Shown here in pieces: positions 53,998 through 64,000 of a DNA stretch of 64,000 bases; the first letter of the stretch is position 1, and every line of letters begins with the position of its first letter. Location: contig NC_059073.1 in NCBI RefSeq assembly GCF_020497125.1, forward strand, positions 11,553,225 to 11,617,224, given 5' to 3'. Source of the stretch: Mauremys mutica. Its lineage: Eukaryota; Chordata; Testudines; Geoemydidae. The position numbers and the translations under genes are program-made. The notes beneath the pieces are model-generated. The model searched no databases and had not been told where the DNA came from. It was given only the letters and a program-made list of their open reading frames with translations.

Positions 53998-54174
53998 CTG
54001 CTGATGTTCCTACAAATTTAGGGCTGGGTTCCACTCCATGAATAAACTCAGATTCTATCTTATTTCTATCATGTTTGCAGGTTGACGGCTATTGTTACCG
54101 AATCCGTATTAGACTTGGTCACCCCCAAGGTCCGTGGTGGGAAACAGCAGAAAATGTCTCTCAGAAGAACTATT

Positions 54175-54452
54175 GGAAACCACTTCACCTGAGACACTTC
54201 AGGTTAGACTGGACAAAGCACTTGGAAGTACTGTATACTGCATTGGCAAGAGACATCCATGAAGCCAACTTGGGACTGTGCTGCTGTTGATTTTATCTGG
54301 AAGGTGCTCAGCTGCTATGGTGGTAGGTAACAGTGTAAATCAGAGACAGCGAGAGAGAGAAAAAAGCGTGAAGGATTATGCAAGAGGCTCTTATGCTAGA
54401 GGTCAGACTAGATGATCATGATGTTTTTTTCTGACCTTAAAATCTATGAACC
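54175..54452 (+). mobile_element. Diverged CR1-like 3' portion
   Basis: 'ggttagactggacaaagcac' and the terminal 'gaggtcagactagatgatcatg' with 'ctgaccttaaaatctatgaa' are CR1 3' words. The centre is degraded. Confidence 0.75.
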
Positions 54453-54964
54453 AATAAGTCTTTTCCAACTCTGTAAAGGATCTGTGTTTCTTGGGCATTC
54501 ATCTTCTTACACCACCTATTCCTCACCTGAGGCCCTAATCCTCTGTGACACAAAATTATAGTCACAGCAACCAGTGAGGATGTGGCAAGCAGAGGATTAA
54601 AAAGCAACGGGTCCTCCTTCCACAACTACGTTTATCACCGAGGATTATGGCTGTGGCACTTTAATGTTCAGGAAGTCCATTAGCATCTTTAGATGGAAGG
54701 TGCTAAATAAGCACAAAGTGTTGTTAATATTTATGGTGGCTACTGTACTGATTCAAAGGCCATGCTGCCAAGGCCTTGGAACCAGCTTTTGTTTTTCAGG
54801 TGGAATAGCTTCAAAGCAGATACTGTAGTGAGAGCTGCATAACTTCGAACAGTGACTAGGCAGCTGGAGTGCTGCAACAGCTGCCTATTACACAAAGCGT
54901 ATTTGTCTCACTCTTACCATGTGCTTCCCCGCGCCGTCTGCTTGTGGCATCCACCTGGTGTCTC
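54453..54964. other. No gene recognised
   Basis: Unique-looking sequence with L3-like words near its right end; no exon. Confidence 0.4.
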
Positions 54965-55097
54965 ATCATACACTTCGACCGGGAGCGCTTTGGAACAGGG
55001 ACTGTCTTTTCCTTATGTGTGCATTGTGCCGAGCACAATGTGGCCTGGATCCCTTGGAGGTCTCTAGATGCTACCGCGATACAAATAAATACTACTA
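54965..55097 (+). repeat. L3/SINE-like 3' relic
   Basis: It has 'tttggaacagggactgtct', 'tgtgccgagcacaatgtggcc' and 'gctaccgcgatacaaataaat', the same family as 9545 and 48917. Confidence 0.8.
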
Positions 55098-55934
55098 CTA
55101 GTGGGGAGCATATAAGCAGAGAGGTTTGAAATTGTGGCTTGCACTTACAGAGCAGAAATCTGGCCTGTACTGCATAAGTGGAAGCGCCCCTGTTTGCATA
55201 ATGCATGGGCATTATTGTTCCGAGCCGGTCGTTGCTTTCTTTGTCTTCAAGGAAAATTCAAGACCTTGAGGGATCAATAAGTACATTATTACTCTTGTTC
55301 AATTACATTCCTACCTGATTCCAAGCCATTTGAAGGAAGCCGCTGGTTTGATTCAGCTTTAATGAGCTGATCGCTAAGCAAATAGGCTGCTTCAGTGTGA
55401 ACCAATGTCACGCTTCCTCTTCTTGTACAAGGTATGCTGCCTACCAGGGTAATTGGAACTCTTCATTATCTGCAAGGCAGCAGTGAATTCAGTGGGGGAA
55501 GGGTGGGAAAGGACTGCTGAATTTTCTCCTTTTGATCTTTATATTCCTACTGACCAGTCTGTGAGCCCTGTAATTTCCCAGCCTTCGAGTTACAGAAACA
55601 CAGGGAGCTAGAGGTACATCAGGCAGGTGACGTCTTTTCCCTGCACGTTAGCTGCTTTCTAACAGTTCTCTACTAAAGGGGATCCTGTTTATTACGTGGG
55701 CTCACTGCATGAGAGAAAAATAGTCTTCCTTGATTGGTCAGTCTGCCTACTGGTGTCACTGCAGTCCTCAGACCAGCTTCTCTGCTGGGGTAAATTGGCA
55801 CAAGGTCCATTGGCTTCCACAGAGCCATGCTGCTTTTCACCAGCTGAGGATCCGTTCTGTAGAGGATGTAAACCCCGTGGCTGGCCCCATAACTCCTTGC
55901 AACCCCTCCAGGGTGCAGTATGTGCACACTGAGC
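55098..55934. other. No gene recognised
   Basis: Unique-looking sequence. Overlapping frames of 71-109 codons on both strands at 55673-56021 have no splice context. Confidence 0.4.
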
Positions 55935-56373
55935 AAGAGGAATGACAAGATTCACCCAGGTTTCTTCCTGAGATTTCTCAGTGAAGGAGGAGACTTGATA
56001 ACAGTTTGTAAGTACCTGCACAGGGAGAAGTTATCTGATACCAGAGGGCTGCTTAATTCAGCCGACAAAGACATAACAAGATCTTGTTGGCTGGAAGTTG
56101 AAGTCAACAAAGTTCACACTGAACATGAGATGCAAATGTTTAACAGTGGGTAATTAGCTAGTGGGAGATATTACCAAGGGATATGGTGGATCCTCCATCA
56201 TTCAAGGCTTACAATAGAAACTGGACATCTTTCTAAAAGACATGCATGCTCTAGTTCAACCACAAGTTGTTGGGCTTAATACAGGAATCCCTGGGAGGCA
56301 TTCTCTGCCCTGCGTTATGAAGGAGGTCAGACTAGATGATTATTATGGTCCCTTCTTGCCTTAAAATCTATAA
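55935..56373 (+). mobile_element. Diverged CR1-like 3' portion
   Basis: 'cttgataacagtttgtaagtac', 'agagggctgcttaattcagc' and the terminal 'aggtcagactagatgattatta' with 'tggtcccttcttgcc' are CR1 3' words of an older subfamily. Confidence 0.85.
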
Positions 56374-56829
56374 AAGGGCACATGGTGTCAAGCTTTGCTG
56401 AGAGATGTAACCCAATGGGAGAAGCTCTGCTACCGAAAATATCAACACTGCTAGTTCCATCTCCAGATTGAAAATCCAGCCGGAGCAAGGACATTAATGA
56501 GTGAAGCTGTCACATCTCCAGCTTCTCTACGCAAGCTTCCCTACAACGAGAGGGTTAAATATTCATTTGACGAATCGATACGCTTCATATAGCGGCTGAT
56601 GATTTTATGCACCGCAGGTTCATTCCTTTCAAAGACGATAAGGGAAATTAATTCTTATGATAGGCGTGGGATTGACATCCCTCCATGGGAAACTTCTCTC
56701 TTTATGCACAGAGTAGGATTAGCCTGGGCAGCAGCGCTGCAAGGTTCCTCCCCAGGCTGTCCTCTGGCAATATCTCCTGCCTCAGCTGGAGAGATCACTT
56801 GTGAGGACAGTTCCATTACTATGCCCATT
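56374..56829. other. No gene recognised
   Basis: Unique-looking stretch; the 77-codon frame at 56599-56832 has no supporting feature. Confidence 0.4.
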
Positions 56830-57597
56830 TAGGCCTGAATGCACAAAAGGAGGTAGGTGCTAAGTCCCTCTTTTAGGCTCCTAGGTTTTAGCATCACGGT
56901 GATGCACAAAACCACCCCCAACCCCCGAGCAAACTTTGCAGGCACCAAAACTCACTTAGTACCTGAGTTTTTACAGTAAAAGTTCCCTCGGTGCCTATCT
57001 AATATGTTTCAGCCTTCCTCTAGGTGTCCAGCTGCCTATCTCTGACCTAAGTCCCACTGTGATGCACAAACTAGGGGAAGATAGGTGCCTAAGTCATGTG
57101 TGGGGCCCAATCTGTAGGCATGCTCAGAGGCCATCTACCGGATCAAGCCCCTCGGGTGAGTTTCACACAAAACAGCCCTGGGGCAGGCGGTGGACCTCTC
57201 ATAACATTTAGCCTAGGGTGCTCACCTGGGATGTGAAATCCCCCCTGTACCCAAAGGGATTTGAACTGGGATCTGCTGCCGCGTCAGTGAGTGCACTAGT
57301 TACTGAGCTATGGGGTATTCTGATGTGAAACTCCCTCCATCTCACCTGTTTCACTGTGGATAAATAATTAAGAGTCATTGGACCAGGGGTCTCCCACATC
57401 CTGAGTGTGGGCTATAACCACCAGGGTCTGGAGTTGGTCTCATGCTTGTTCTCTGGCCCAAATGACTCCTTAAGGCACATAGAGAGTGAGAAAAGCACAG
57501 GCATGAGACTGACACTGTCACCTGCTGGTTAGAGCACTGCACAAATATACAAGAAGAGACAATCCCTGCCCTGTAGCGCTTACAGTCTAAATAGACT
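56830..57597. mobile_element. DNA-transposon-like repeat (family C), copy 2
   Basis: It begins 'aggcctgaatgcacaaaagg' like the ends of 50475-51592, and contains 'agataggtgcctaagtcatg' and the unoccupied 'gtggataaataattaagagt' site. An antisense tRNA-like word ('gggatttgaactgggatct', 57248) is present. The right end is degraded. Confidence 0.55.
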
Positions 57598-57780
57598 TGG
57601 ACTCTGAGGTCAGAAGGAACCAGCAGAATCATCCACGCTGACCTCCTGCACATTGCTGGCCACAGAACCTCACCCACCCACTCCTGTAATAGATCCCAAC
57701 TTCTGGCTGAGTTACTGAAGTCCTCAAATTGTAAGTTAAAGACTTCTGATTACAAAGAATCCACCATTTACTCTAGTTCA
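57598..57780 (-). mobile_element. Diverged CR1-like 3' end (antisense)
   Basis: 'ctctgaggtcagaaggaacc' and 'atcatccacgctgacctcctg' fit a reverse-complement CR1 tail. It is old. Confidence 0.65.
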
Positions 57781-57834
57781 AACCAGCAACTGACCCATGC
57801 CCCACACTGCAGACTAGACAAGACCGGATGCATT

Positions 57835-57965
57835 ATTATCTTCCTTTTAGAGGCAGGGAACCAAGGCACAGTCAGACCAAGTGACTTGCCCAAGGTCACA
57901 CAGGAAGTCTGTGGCAGAGCCAGGAACTGAATTCAGACTCATTGAATCCTAGTCCACTGTCTCAA
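57835..57965 (+). repeat. MIR/CORE-SINE relic
   Basis: 'gggaaccaaggcacagtcag', 'gtgacttgcccaaggtcacac' and 'gtggcagagccaggaactga' are canonical MIR words in order. Confidence 0.88.
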
Positions 57966-59191
57966 TCAAAAACCAGCCTCTTTCCCTTCCATGCCCCAGC
58001 AACATATTGTGACCCATTAATCCTTTTAACTGGTCCAGTGCTAGCTGCTTGGCTTTAGCCATGACATCCTGCTTCAGCTTTGCAAACTAAATAAGGGTCT
58101 GATAATACTTTTGCTTAAGACACCCACATTGCGCAATGCCAGTGCCTAGAATCTGGATTCTTTCAATGAGACTCTTCCTTGAATAGGTATTTTTTTGAGG
58201 GAGCTTCTGAAAAGCAGCAAGAATTTCTTGTCCCACATGCTACAGGGCAGAAGGAAGCAGGTTCGGATTGTGTCACTTTGTCCCCTGTAATTCATTTATC
58301 AGTTTGTCTCATCCCACTCAGGGCTCTTTCCACTAGCAGGTGACAAGTGACTCATTATAGCTCAGAGACAAGAGTCCTAAGCAACCTGCTTGCTGGGTAA
58401 AGTAAGAAAGAAAGCTCACTAAGGATAAAATAGCACTGATAAAATAGCACTTGGAGTGGGATTTTCAGAAGCATCTAAATAAGTTAGGAGCACGAGTCCC
58501 GCTGAAACTCAAAGAAAAATTTACCAGCATTGCTTCCATGGGATGTGCAGCATAGAATTGAGATTATAGTGGTTTTAACTTCAAGACATTTCAAGGTTAC
58601 ACATTCTTATATTCTCTACTACATTGTATCTTTAGGTTTCCATGCAGAATTTAAGTGCAGTCTGTGTCCACTCCTTGGAAGAAGACTAGTTCATGCTGCA
58701 CCCAGTTCTCTCTTCAAGGGGTGCTGGGATTGTTTGCCCTGAGCTTCATCCTAGATGTCTCTGTCTGTGTCTTTGATGAATTAGTTGTGTGGGTTTGTGG
58801 TTGATATGTTTTATTTCGACAACAACAAAATCCTCTTTGAGCAGAAACTAAACAAGGAACATTTCAACCTAAATGTGTGAAAACAGGCTTAAAATGGACA
58901 TTTTTATTTTAACTAGTGTGGTAGCAGCCACAGTAACAGAGAACACTTCCACCACCATTTAAATGCATCTGGTGCCAAATGTGGCAGTCATTATAATGGT
59001 GTCTGAGGATGGATATGAACTGACAATTTGGAGAAATTCCTCGGGGCAAAGCCTCTCTTGTATGGTGTGTTACACAGTGCCCACCACAATGGAGCACCGC
59101 TCCTTACTGGCACCCTTTGGTGCAAGCATAATACAAATAAACAAATGCATCTTCTTTATTAATAGAATCCATTTTGATTTTTTATCACAGG
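57966..59191. other. No gene recognised
   Basis: AT-rich unique-looking sequence. An L3-like tail is possible at 59060-59150 ('gtgttacacagtgcccaccac', ending 'aatacaaataaac'). No exon. Confidence 0.4.
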
Positions 59192-59193
59192 TA

Positions 59194-60196
59194 CAGTAAC
59201 TCCTCACTTAAAGTTGTCCCGGTTAACGTTGTTTTGTTGTTACGTTGCTGATCAATTAGAGAACATGCGCATTTAAAGTTGTGCAATGCTCCCTTCTAAC
59301 GTGGTTTGGCAGCTGCCTGCTTTGTCTACTGCTTGCAGGAAGAGCAGCCCATTGGAGCTAGCTGGTGGGGGCTTGGAACCAGGGTGGACCGGCAGCCCCC
59401 TATCAGCTCCCCGCTCCCCTAAGTTCCCTGTGCTGCAGCCGCCCAGCAGGCTATCAGTCGGCAGTTCAGCTGTCACTCCCCGCACTGCCATGTGCTGCTC
59501 CTGACCTCTGCCTTGGTGCTGCTCCTGGGAGCCTCCTGCTTACTGTGCGGGGGGGGTAAGGGAAGGGCTAATGTCAGGGTGTCCCCCTGCTCCTGCACCC
59601 CGCTTACCCCCTTCTTCTCCATATAGAGCAGGGAGGGGACACTGACGGAGAGAGACAGAGAGAGCTTGGGGCAGCTGCTGCTGTCTCAACTTCCTGATCC
59701 ACTTAAAAAGACAATGCACTTAAGAGTGGGTCAGCTTACTTAAAGGTGCAGTGTGCATCTCTCTCTCTCTCCCCCACACACAAGGTGGGGTCTGCTATGC
59801 TGTCTCCCCTCCCTCGTGTTCGTGCTGCCTTGTGCGAGAGGCTACATTAACAACAATGTGTTAACCCTCGAGGGCTCAGTCGAATGCTAGTTCATCATTT
59901 AGCAACAAGGCATTCCCTGGGAAATATCCCTCCCTCTGCCACCCTCTGACTTCACCACCTCAACCAAGCTTCACAATCATCATAGCCGTGAACAGTATTA
60001 AATTGTTTGTTTAAAACGTATACTGTGTGTATATCTATATAATATATAGTTTTTTGTTTGGTGAAAAAAAATTCCCTGGAGCCTAACTCCCCCATTTACA
60101 TTAATTCTTATGGGGAAATTGGATTCACTTAACATCCTTTCGCTTAAAGTTGCATTTTTCCAGAACAGAACTATGACGTTAAGCGAGGAGTTACTG
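59194..60196. mobile_element. Mariner/Tigger-type non-autonomous element, 1003 bp
   Basis: The ends CAGTAACTCCTCACTTAAAG and (inverted) CAGTAACTCCTCGCTTAACG are flanked by TA on both sides (59192-59193, 60197-60198), as expected for Tc1/mariner transposition. 'cttaaagttg'-type repeats lie inside both ends. No transposase frame is present; the interior is GC-rich with a CT microsatellite (59757-59771). Confidence 0.9.
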
Positions 60197-60310
60197 TATT
60201 TACATAGGATCTTTGCAGAGAGCAGGGATACAAAGGGAGTAGGTTAAAAGAGAAATGACAAAACAACACAGCTGCAAAGCTATCTGGTGTACTTATGCTT
60301 TTTATTTCAG

Positions 60311-60426
60311 GACAGTGCATTAGAATACTTCTCCAGGGCAGACGCAATTGATGAGAGACAGATTTACACTAGCCGATTCCACCAGCGAACGCCCATTTCA
60401 CTCCACACCATCTCCAATTCTGAACG
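60311..60426 (+). CDS. Candidate internal exon of an unidentified host gene
   Basis: The 116-base segment is bounded by tttatttcag|GA and ACG|GTAATG. One frame is open throughout (38 codons plus two bases) and looks like real protein: it starts DSALEYFSRADAIDE and has TSRFHQRTPISLHTIS. The other two frames stop within 12 and 40 bases. Base composition is balanced, unlike the repeats around it. I do not recognise the protein. The donor deviates from GTRAGT at +5/+6. Partner exons would lie outside the window or were missed. Confidence 0.5.
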
Positions 60427-62227
60427 GTAATGAGAAAAAGTAAATGACATTTAATAATGCCCTTGAGTCCACCTTTGAGGACTGCCAGTAATGGTATTGT
60501 CATAAAAAGAAATGTCTCGCTCAACTCCAAATTTCCCCATTTCACATGGAAGTTAAAAGGAAGAATAATTACTTAAGAAAAGATTTCTGCCGGTGACTTG
60601 CATGAGCGTTCAGCTTGGTTAATATTTAATAAAATGGTGAACACGCTGTGCCGTATTTCAAACGCTAACACCTGCAGATTAATATTGTACATATGCCATG
60701 TCAGTTTACTTACCCAGGAGACTCTGAAACACTGCATCATTTTTACATATGGTTCCTATAGGGTTTGCCAGAGGAGGGGCCATGCTGCAGGAGGCCAGGC
60801 TAATCTCAGGAGTGACTACACAGCAAGAGGAAGGAGTGTGCTAGAGATCAGGCATCCACAGCACAAGTGCCACCCCTCTGAGTGTCACTAGCTGCCGGGC
60901 AGTCTCAGCAGAGAAGCCAAAAACCGAATGGGCCTATTGGTTGATCTCCTAACACTCGAATGGTGATCACTGTCGGGCAGCATAGAAGCCCTGGAGAAGG
61001 GTGCAGTGGGGGAAGGTTGCATCGCTGCTAATGGCCATCAGTATCTAGCGCTGCCAATCCTGCGCCTTCCATGAAGACTAAATCACTTTTTTAATAGCCA
61101 GAAAATATACATATTGGCCCCAAGCCACTGTCTCCAGCACCCAGCCTGCTTAGCTGGGCAGCACACTGGGAGGGAAGGAATCTTCCACCCGGCCATCTTT
61201 AAAGTCACAGGTTGGCTTCACAGCCTCTCCGTGGCCACCACTACAGCTTTTTGGCTACAGTAACCTGTCGGCTTCTCCATATGGATGGAGGACGGGGTGA
61301 TCTGCACTGTCACCTCCTGGGCCTACTTTAAGGCTGATGCAGAATCTTTGACAGGTTTGTAGCAGAATCAGGCCACCTTCCCGGTCGGGAGGTCTGATGA
61401 GAACATTGCACACTGCTGCTTTTGACTCTGTGCTGTTCCCCCATTCAATTCGGGATCCATGAGTCTGCACCTCATGTTTAAAGCCCTTAGTGGGGTAGGC
61501 CTGGCTTTCTCTGGGACCACATATTTTTTACTGACCCCACTGCAACAGCTACAATCAACAAGGATGTTGTGGGTGAAACTCTGCGAAGAACGGGTTGACT
61601 GTGGAACTCCCTGACACTGCATATCAGATTTAACCCGTGTCTGGCCGCAGTGCCATGCTCGTTCAAGCCCTACCTTGTGTAATGGCCATCCAGCTTCTCT
61701 CCTGGAAAAAGACAACCATTCAGAATGATCTCATTTAGGACCTCAACATAAAGCAAAGGAAGGCTGGACTGTATAGAGAAGATCTCTGGACAGTAATGCT
61801 GCTACTCTTCATTCCGTATATGCTGTCTCAGCACTACTGTGGTGGGTGCATTTTACATGGAAAGGGAGATTAATCACTGATATTTAGGTAGCACCTTTTC
61901 TTACATAAGGATCCCAAATTTCATCCATACTGAAATCACTTCAGCCACTGAAATGCAGCCACCTCTGGGGAAGGGAATGTGACGGCTGTTTAACAGGGTA
62001 CAAGAATACACATAAGGACAAGGAGGGAGAAATACTATCCAATTGACACTTTAAGAACCATTTCTGATTGGGGAGAGTGTGACTGGAATTTTGCCAGGAC
62101 ACCAGGGTTGATATTCCTGCACTTGTGGTAAATGCCAGGGGATTTTTATTATCCTTCAGGGGTCAGAATTTTACTTCTTATGCAATATACAGCACGGCCA
62201 GCAGAAAGTACCCTCACCTTGTGCTAC
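60427..62227. other. No further exon recognised
   Basis: Unique-looking sequence downstream of the candidate exon. Frames up to 115 codons (61368-61715, minus) are not convincing; 61460-61740 has L3-like character. Confidence 0.4.
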
Positions 62228-62385
62228 TGATGTTGGGTATGTCTACACTGTCCTTAACCCACATTAGCGAACTTGCATTGCAAGAGCAGTGAAGACAGGG
62301 CCACTCAGCTTTTAATTCATCTTAGCAGCACAAATTCAACCCAAGGTCCCCTTTAGGCTTTAACTCAAACTGCTAACTCAGTCAT
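62228..62385. mobile_element. Miniature DNA transposon-like repeat, partial
   Basis: It starts 'ttgggtatgtctacactgtcc', like 20632. The right end is cut by an antisense CR1. Confidence 0.5.
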
Positions 62386-62545
62386 AGAATCATAGAATAT
62401 CAGGGTTGGAAGAGACCTCAGGAGGTATCTAGTCCAGCCCCCTGCTCAAAGCAGGACCAATCCCCAACTAAATCATCCCAGCCAGGGCTTTGTCTAGCCT
62501 GACCTTAAAAACCTCTAAGGAAGGAGATTCCACCGCCTCCCAAGT
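62386..62545 (-). mobile_element. CR1 LINE 3' end (antisense)
   Basis: 'tcatagaatcatagaatatc', 'agggttggaagagacctcagg' and 'aaatcatcccagccagggc' form a reverse-complement CR1 3' end of the 26.5 kb subfamily. Confidence 0.93.
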
Positions 62546-62619
62546 TGGTATATGCAGAATTTGAAAACATTTTGTGCAGAATTTTTAATTTTTTGTTGAA
62601 AAATTTTAATTTTTTTGGC

Positions 62620-63426
62620 GCGGAATTCCCCCAGGAGTATGGAGTCATTGTAGATAGTTCTCTAAAAACATCCACTCAATGTATAGTGGCAGTCAAAAAA
62701 GTGAACAGGATGTTGGGAATCATTAAGAAAGGGATAGATAATAAGACAAAACATATCATATTGCCTCTATATAAATCCATGGTACACTGACATCTTGAAT
62801 ACTGCAAGCAGATGTGGTCACCCCATCTCAAAAAAGATATTTTGCAATTGGAAAGGGTACAGAAAAGGGCAACAAAAATGATTAGGGGTATGGAACGGCT
62901 TCCATATGAGGAGAGATTAATAAAACTGGGACATTTCAGCTTGGAAAAGAGACAAATAAGGGGGGATATGATAGAGGTCTATAAAATCATGACTGGTTTG
63001 GAGGAAGTAAATAAGGAAGCGTTATTTACTCCTTCTCATAACACAAGAACTAGGGGTCCCAAATGAAATTAATAGGCAGCAGGTTTAAAACAAACAAAAG
63101 GAAGTATTTTTTCACATAATGCACAGTCAACCTGTGGAACTCCTTGCCAGAGGATGTTGTGAAGGCCAAGACTATAAAAGGGTTAAAAAAACACTAGATA
63201 AATTCATGGAGGATAGATCCATTAGTGGCTATTAGCCAGGAATGGTGTTCCTAGCCTCTGTTTACCAGAAGCTGGGAATGGGCAACAGGGGATGGATCAC
63301 TTGATGATTCCCTGTTCTGTTCATTCCTTCTGGGGCACCTGCCATTGGCCACTGTCAGAGGACAGGATACTGAGTAGATGGACCTTTGGTCTGACCCAGT
63401 ATGGCCATTCTTATGTCCTTATGGGG
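62620..63426 (+). mobile_element. CR1 LINE, 3' portion reaching the 3' terminus
   Basis: Frames at 62545-62790 and 62812-63066 give VIVDSSLKTSTQC, then LPLYKSMVH, HLKKDILQLERVQKRATKMI and [16 protein letters not shown], with one in-frame TGA at about 62788. The full 3' UTR ends 'tatggccattcttatgtcctt' at 63404-63421. This is the best reference in the window for the CR1 3' end. Confidence 0.95.
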
Positions 63427-64000
63427 TAGCGGGTAATAATTCATTATAGTTTTCTGATTTAATGCACGTTAATCCACGCAGAGTCAAAGACTGCTGCCTT
63501 TCTTCTTGACAAAAAGTACTGGCACAGTAGCAGTAGCTGTCAATGCCTCAGTAAGATGAGATATCGAGTAGACAGGGTGGGGCCTAAATCATGAAAGTCT
63601 TTTTGTCAGTAGAAACAGGAAGCTTGTGCATGTTACAATATGATGGCTGTTTGGAGGCCTGTGTGAAATTAGTTGATTGTCTTCATCCAGTTCCTAATGG
63701 ATACTTGACATCATCACTAAAGACACCATGATTACCCCCTGGCTGGCTGTCTTGGAAGCGAGGCCAAGGACTGAATGTCCATGAACAATGAACATCTACA
63801 CAGAGTTCCTCTTGCAAATGGTTGAGACACATTTGCCAAGCAGCGTAGGGGAAGCTTACACAGCTGATGTATGTGTCCAGGGCTGTCAATCTAACTGCTC
63901 TCACTAACACTAAACTGGCGGAACATTTTCTTTATTTTTTTTAACATCTACATTTTCCTCAAGCTGGCAGTTTATCTTGAGGTAGTTTGGCATCTCTCTG
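63427..64000. other. No gene recognised
   Basis: Unique-looking sequence to the window edge; no credible exon on either strand. Confidence 0.4.

Noticed and set aside
54063..54290. Possible exon after 'tttctatcatgtttgcag' with a VDGYCYRIRIRLGHPQGPWW start
   Set aside because: The acceptor looks good, but there is no matching donor before the frame runs into CR1-like sequence (about 54175) and no partner exon, so support is insufficient.

Overview
The window is nuclear DNA from a vertebrate, most probably a turtle or another non-avian reptile. About 60% of it is recognisable interspersed repeat. CR1-family LINEs dominate, including many 3' tails and endonuclease/reverse-transcriptase remnants. 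With them are a tRNA-derived SINE of the chelonian polIII type, MIR/CORE-SINE and L3-like relics, Penelope-like elements with GIY-YIG and hammerhead-ribozyme motifs, several hAT miniature elements with 8-bp target duplications, a TA-flanked mariner-type element and a Maverick/Polinton. This mixture, with no L1 or Alu, fits a chelonian. Species assignment is inference only.

Layout. 1-24 kb holds nested repeats: CR1, an LTR-like repeat, hAT miniature elements and two long duplicated blocks. 24.2-32.9 kb carries the one convincing complete host gene, a five-exon plus-strand gene. Its GT-AG introns have phases 0, 1, 2 and 2, and the joined reading frame is 811 codons. The architecture is an N-terminal membrane segment, a short basic exon, a small acidic exon and one very large last exon. 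That architecture and the sequence character resemble the SPATA31/FAM205 spermatogenesis-associated family. 33.2-39.8 kb holds a partial duplicate of the last coding segment and 3' flank of that gene, split by a 6.3-kb Maverick/Polinton (33264-39556). The Maverick has terminal inverted repeats of about 765 bp, a DNA polymerase B fragment, an integrase fragment and an intact two-exon gene for a Cys/His-rich protein. The Maverick was later invaded by a CR1, an LTR-like element and a Penelope-like element, and the Penelope element itself received a hAT insertion. 39.8-64 kb is again repeats and apparently non-coding sequence. The exception is one orphan candidate exon at 60311-60426 that looks like part of another host gene.

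Functionally, the SPATA31-like gene is expected to be germ-line/testis expressed, by family analogy. The Maverick's spliced open frame is the best candidate for something undescribed. It has stayed open inside an element whose other genes are broken, and its first exon lies in the inverted repeat, so both ends of the element encode the same N-terminus. Most other open frames in the window are chance frames in GC-rich or repeat DNA. Repeat boundaries were judged by eye and may be off by tens of bases.
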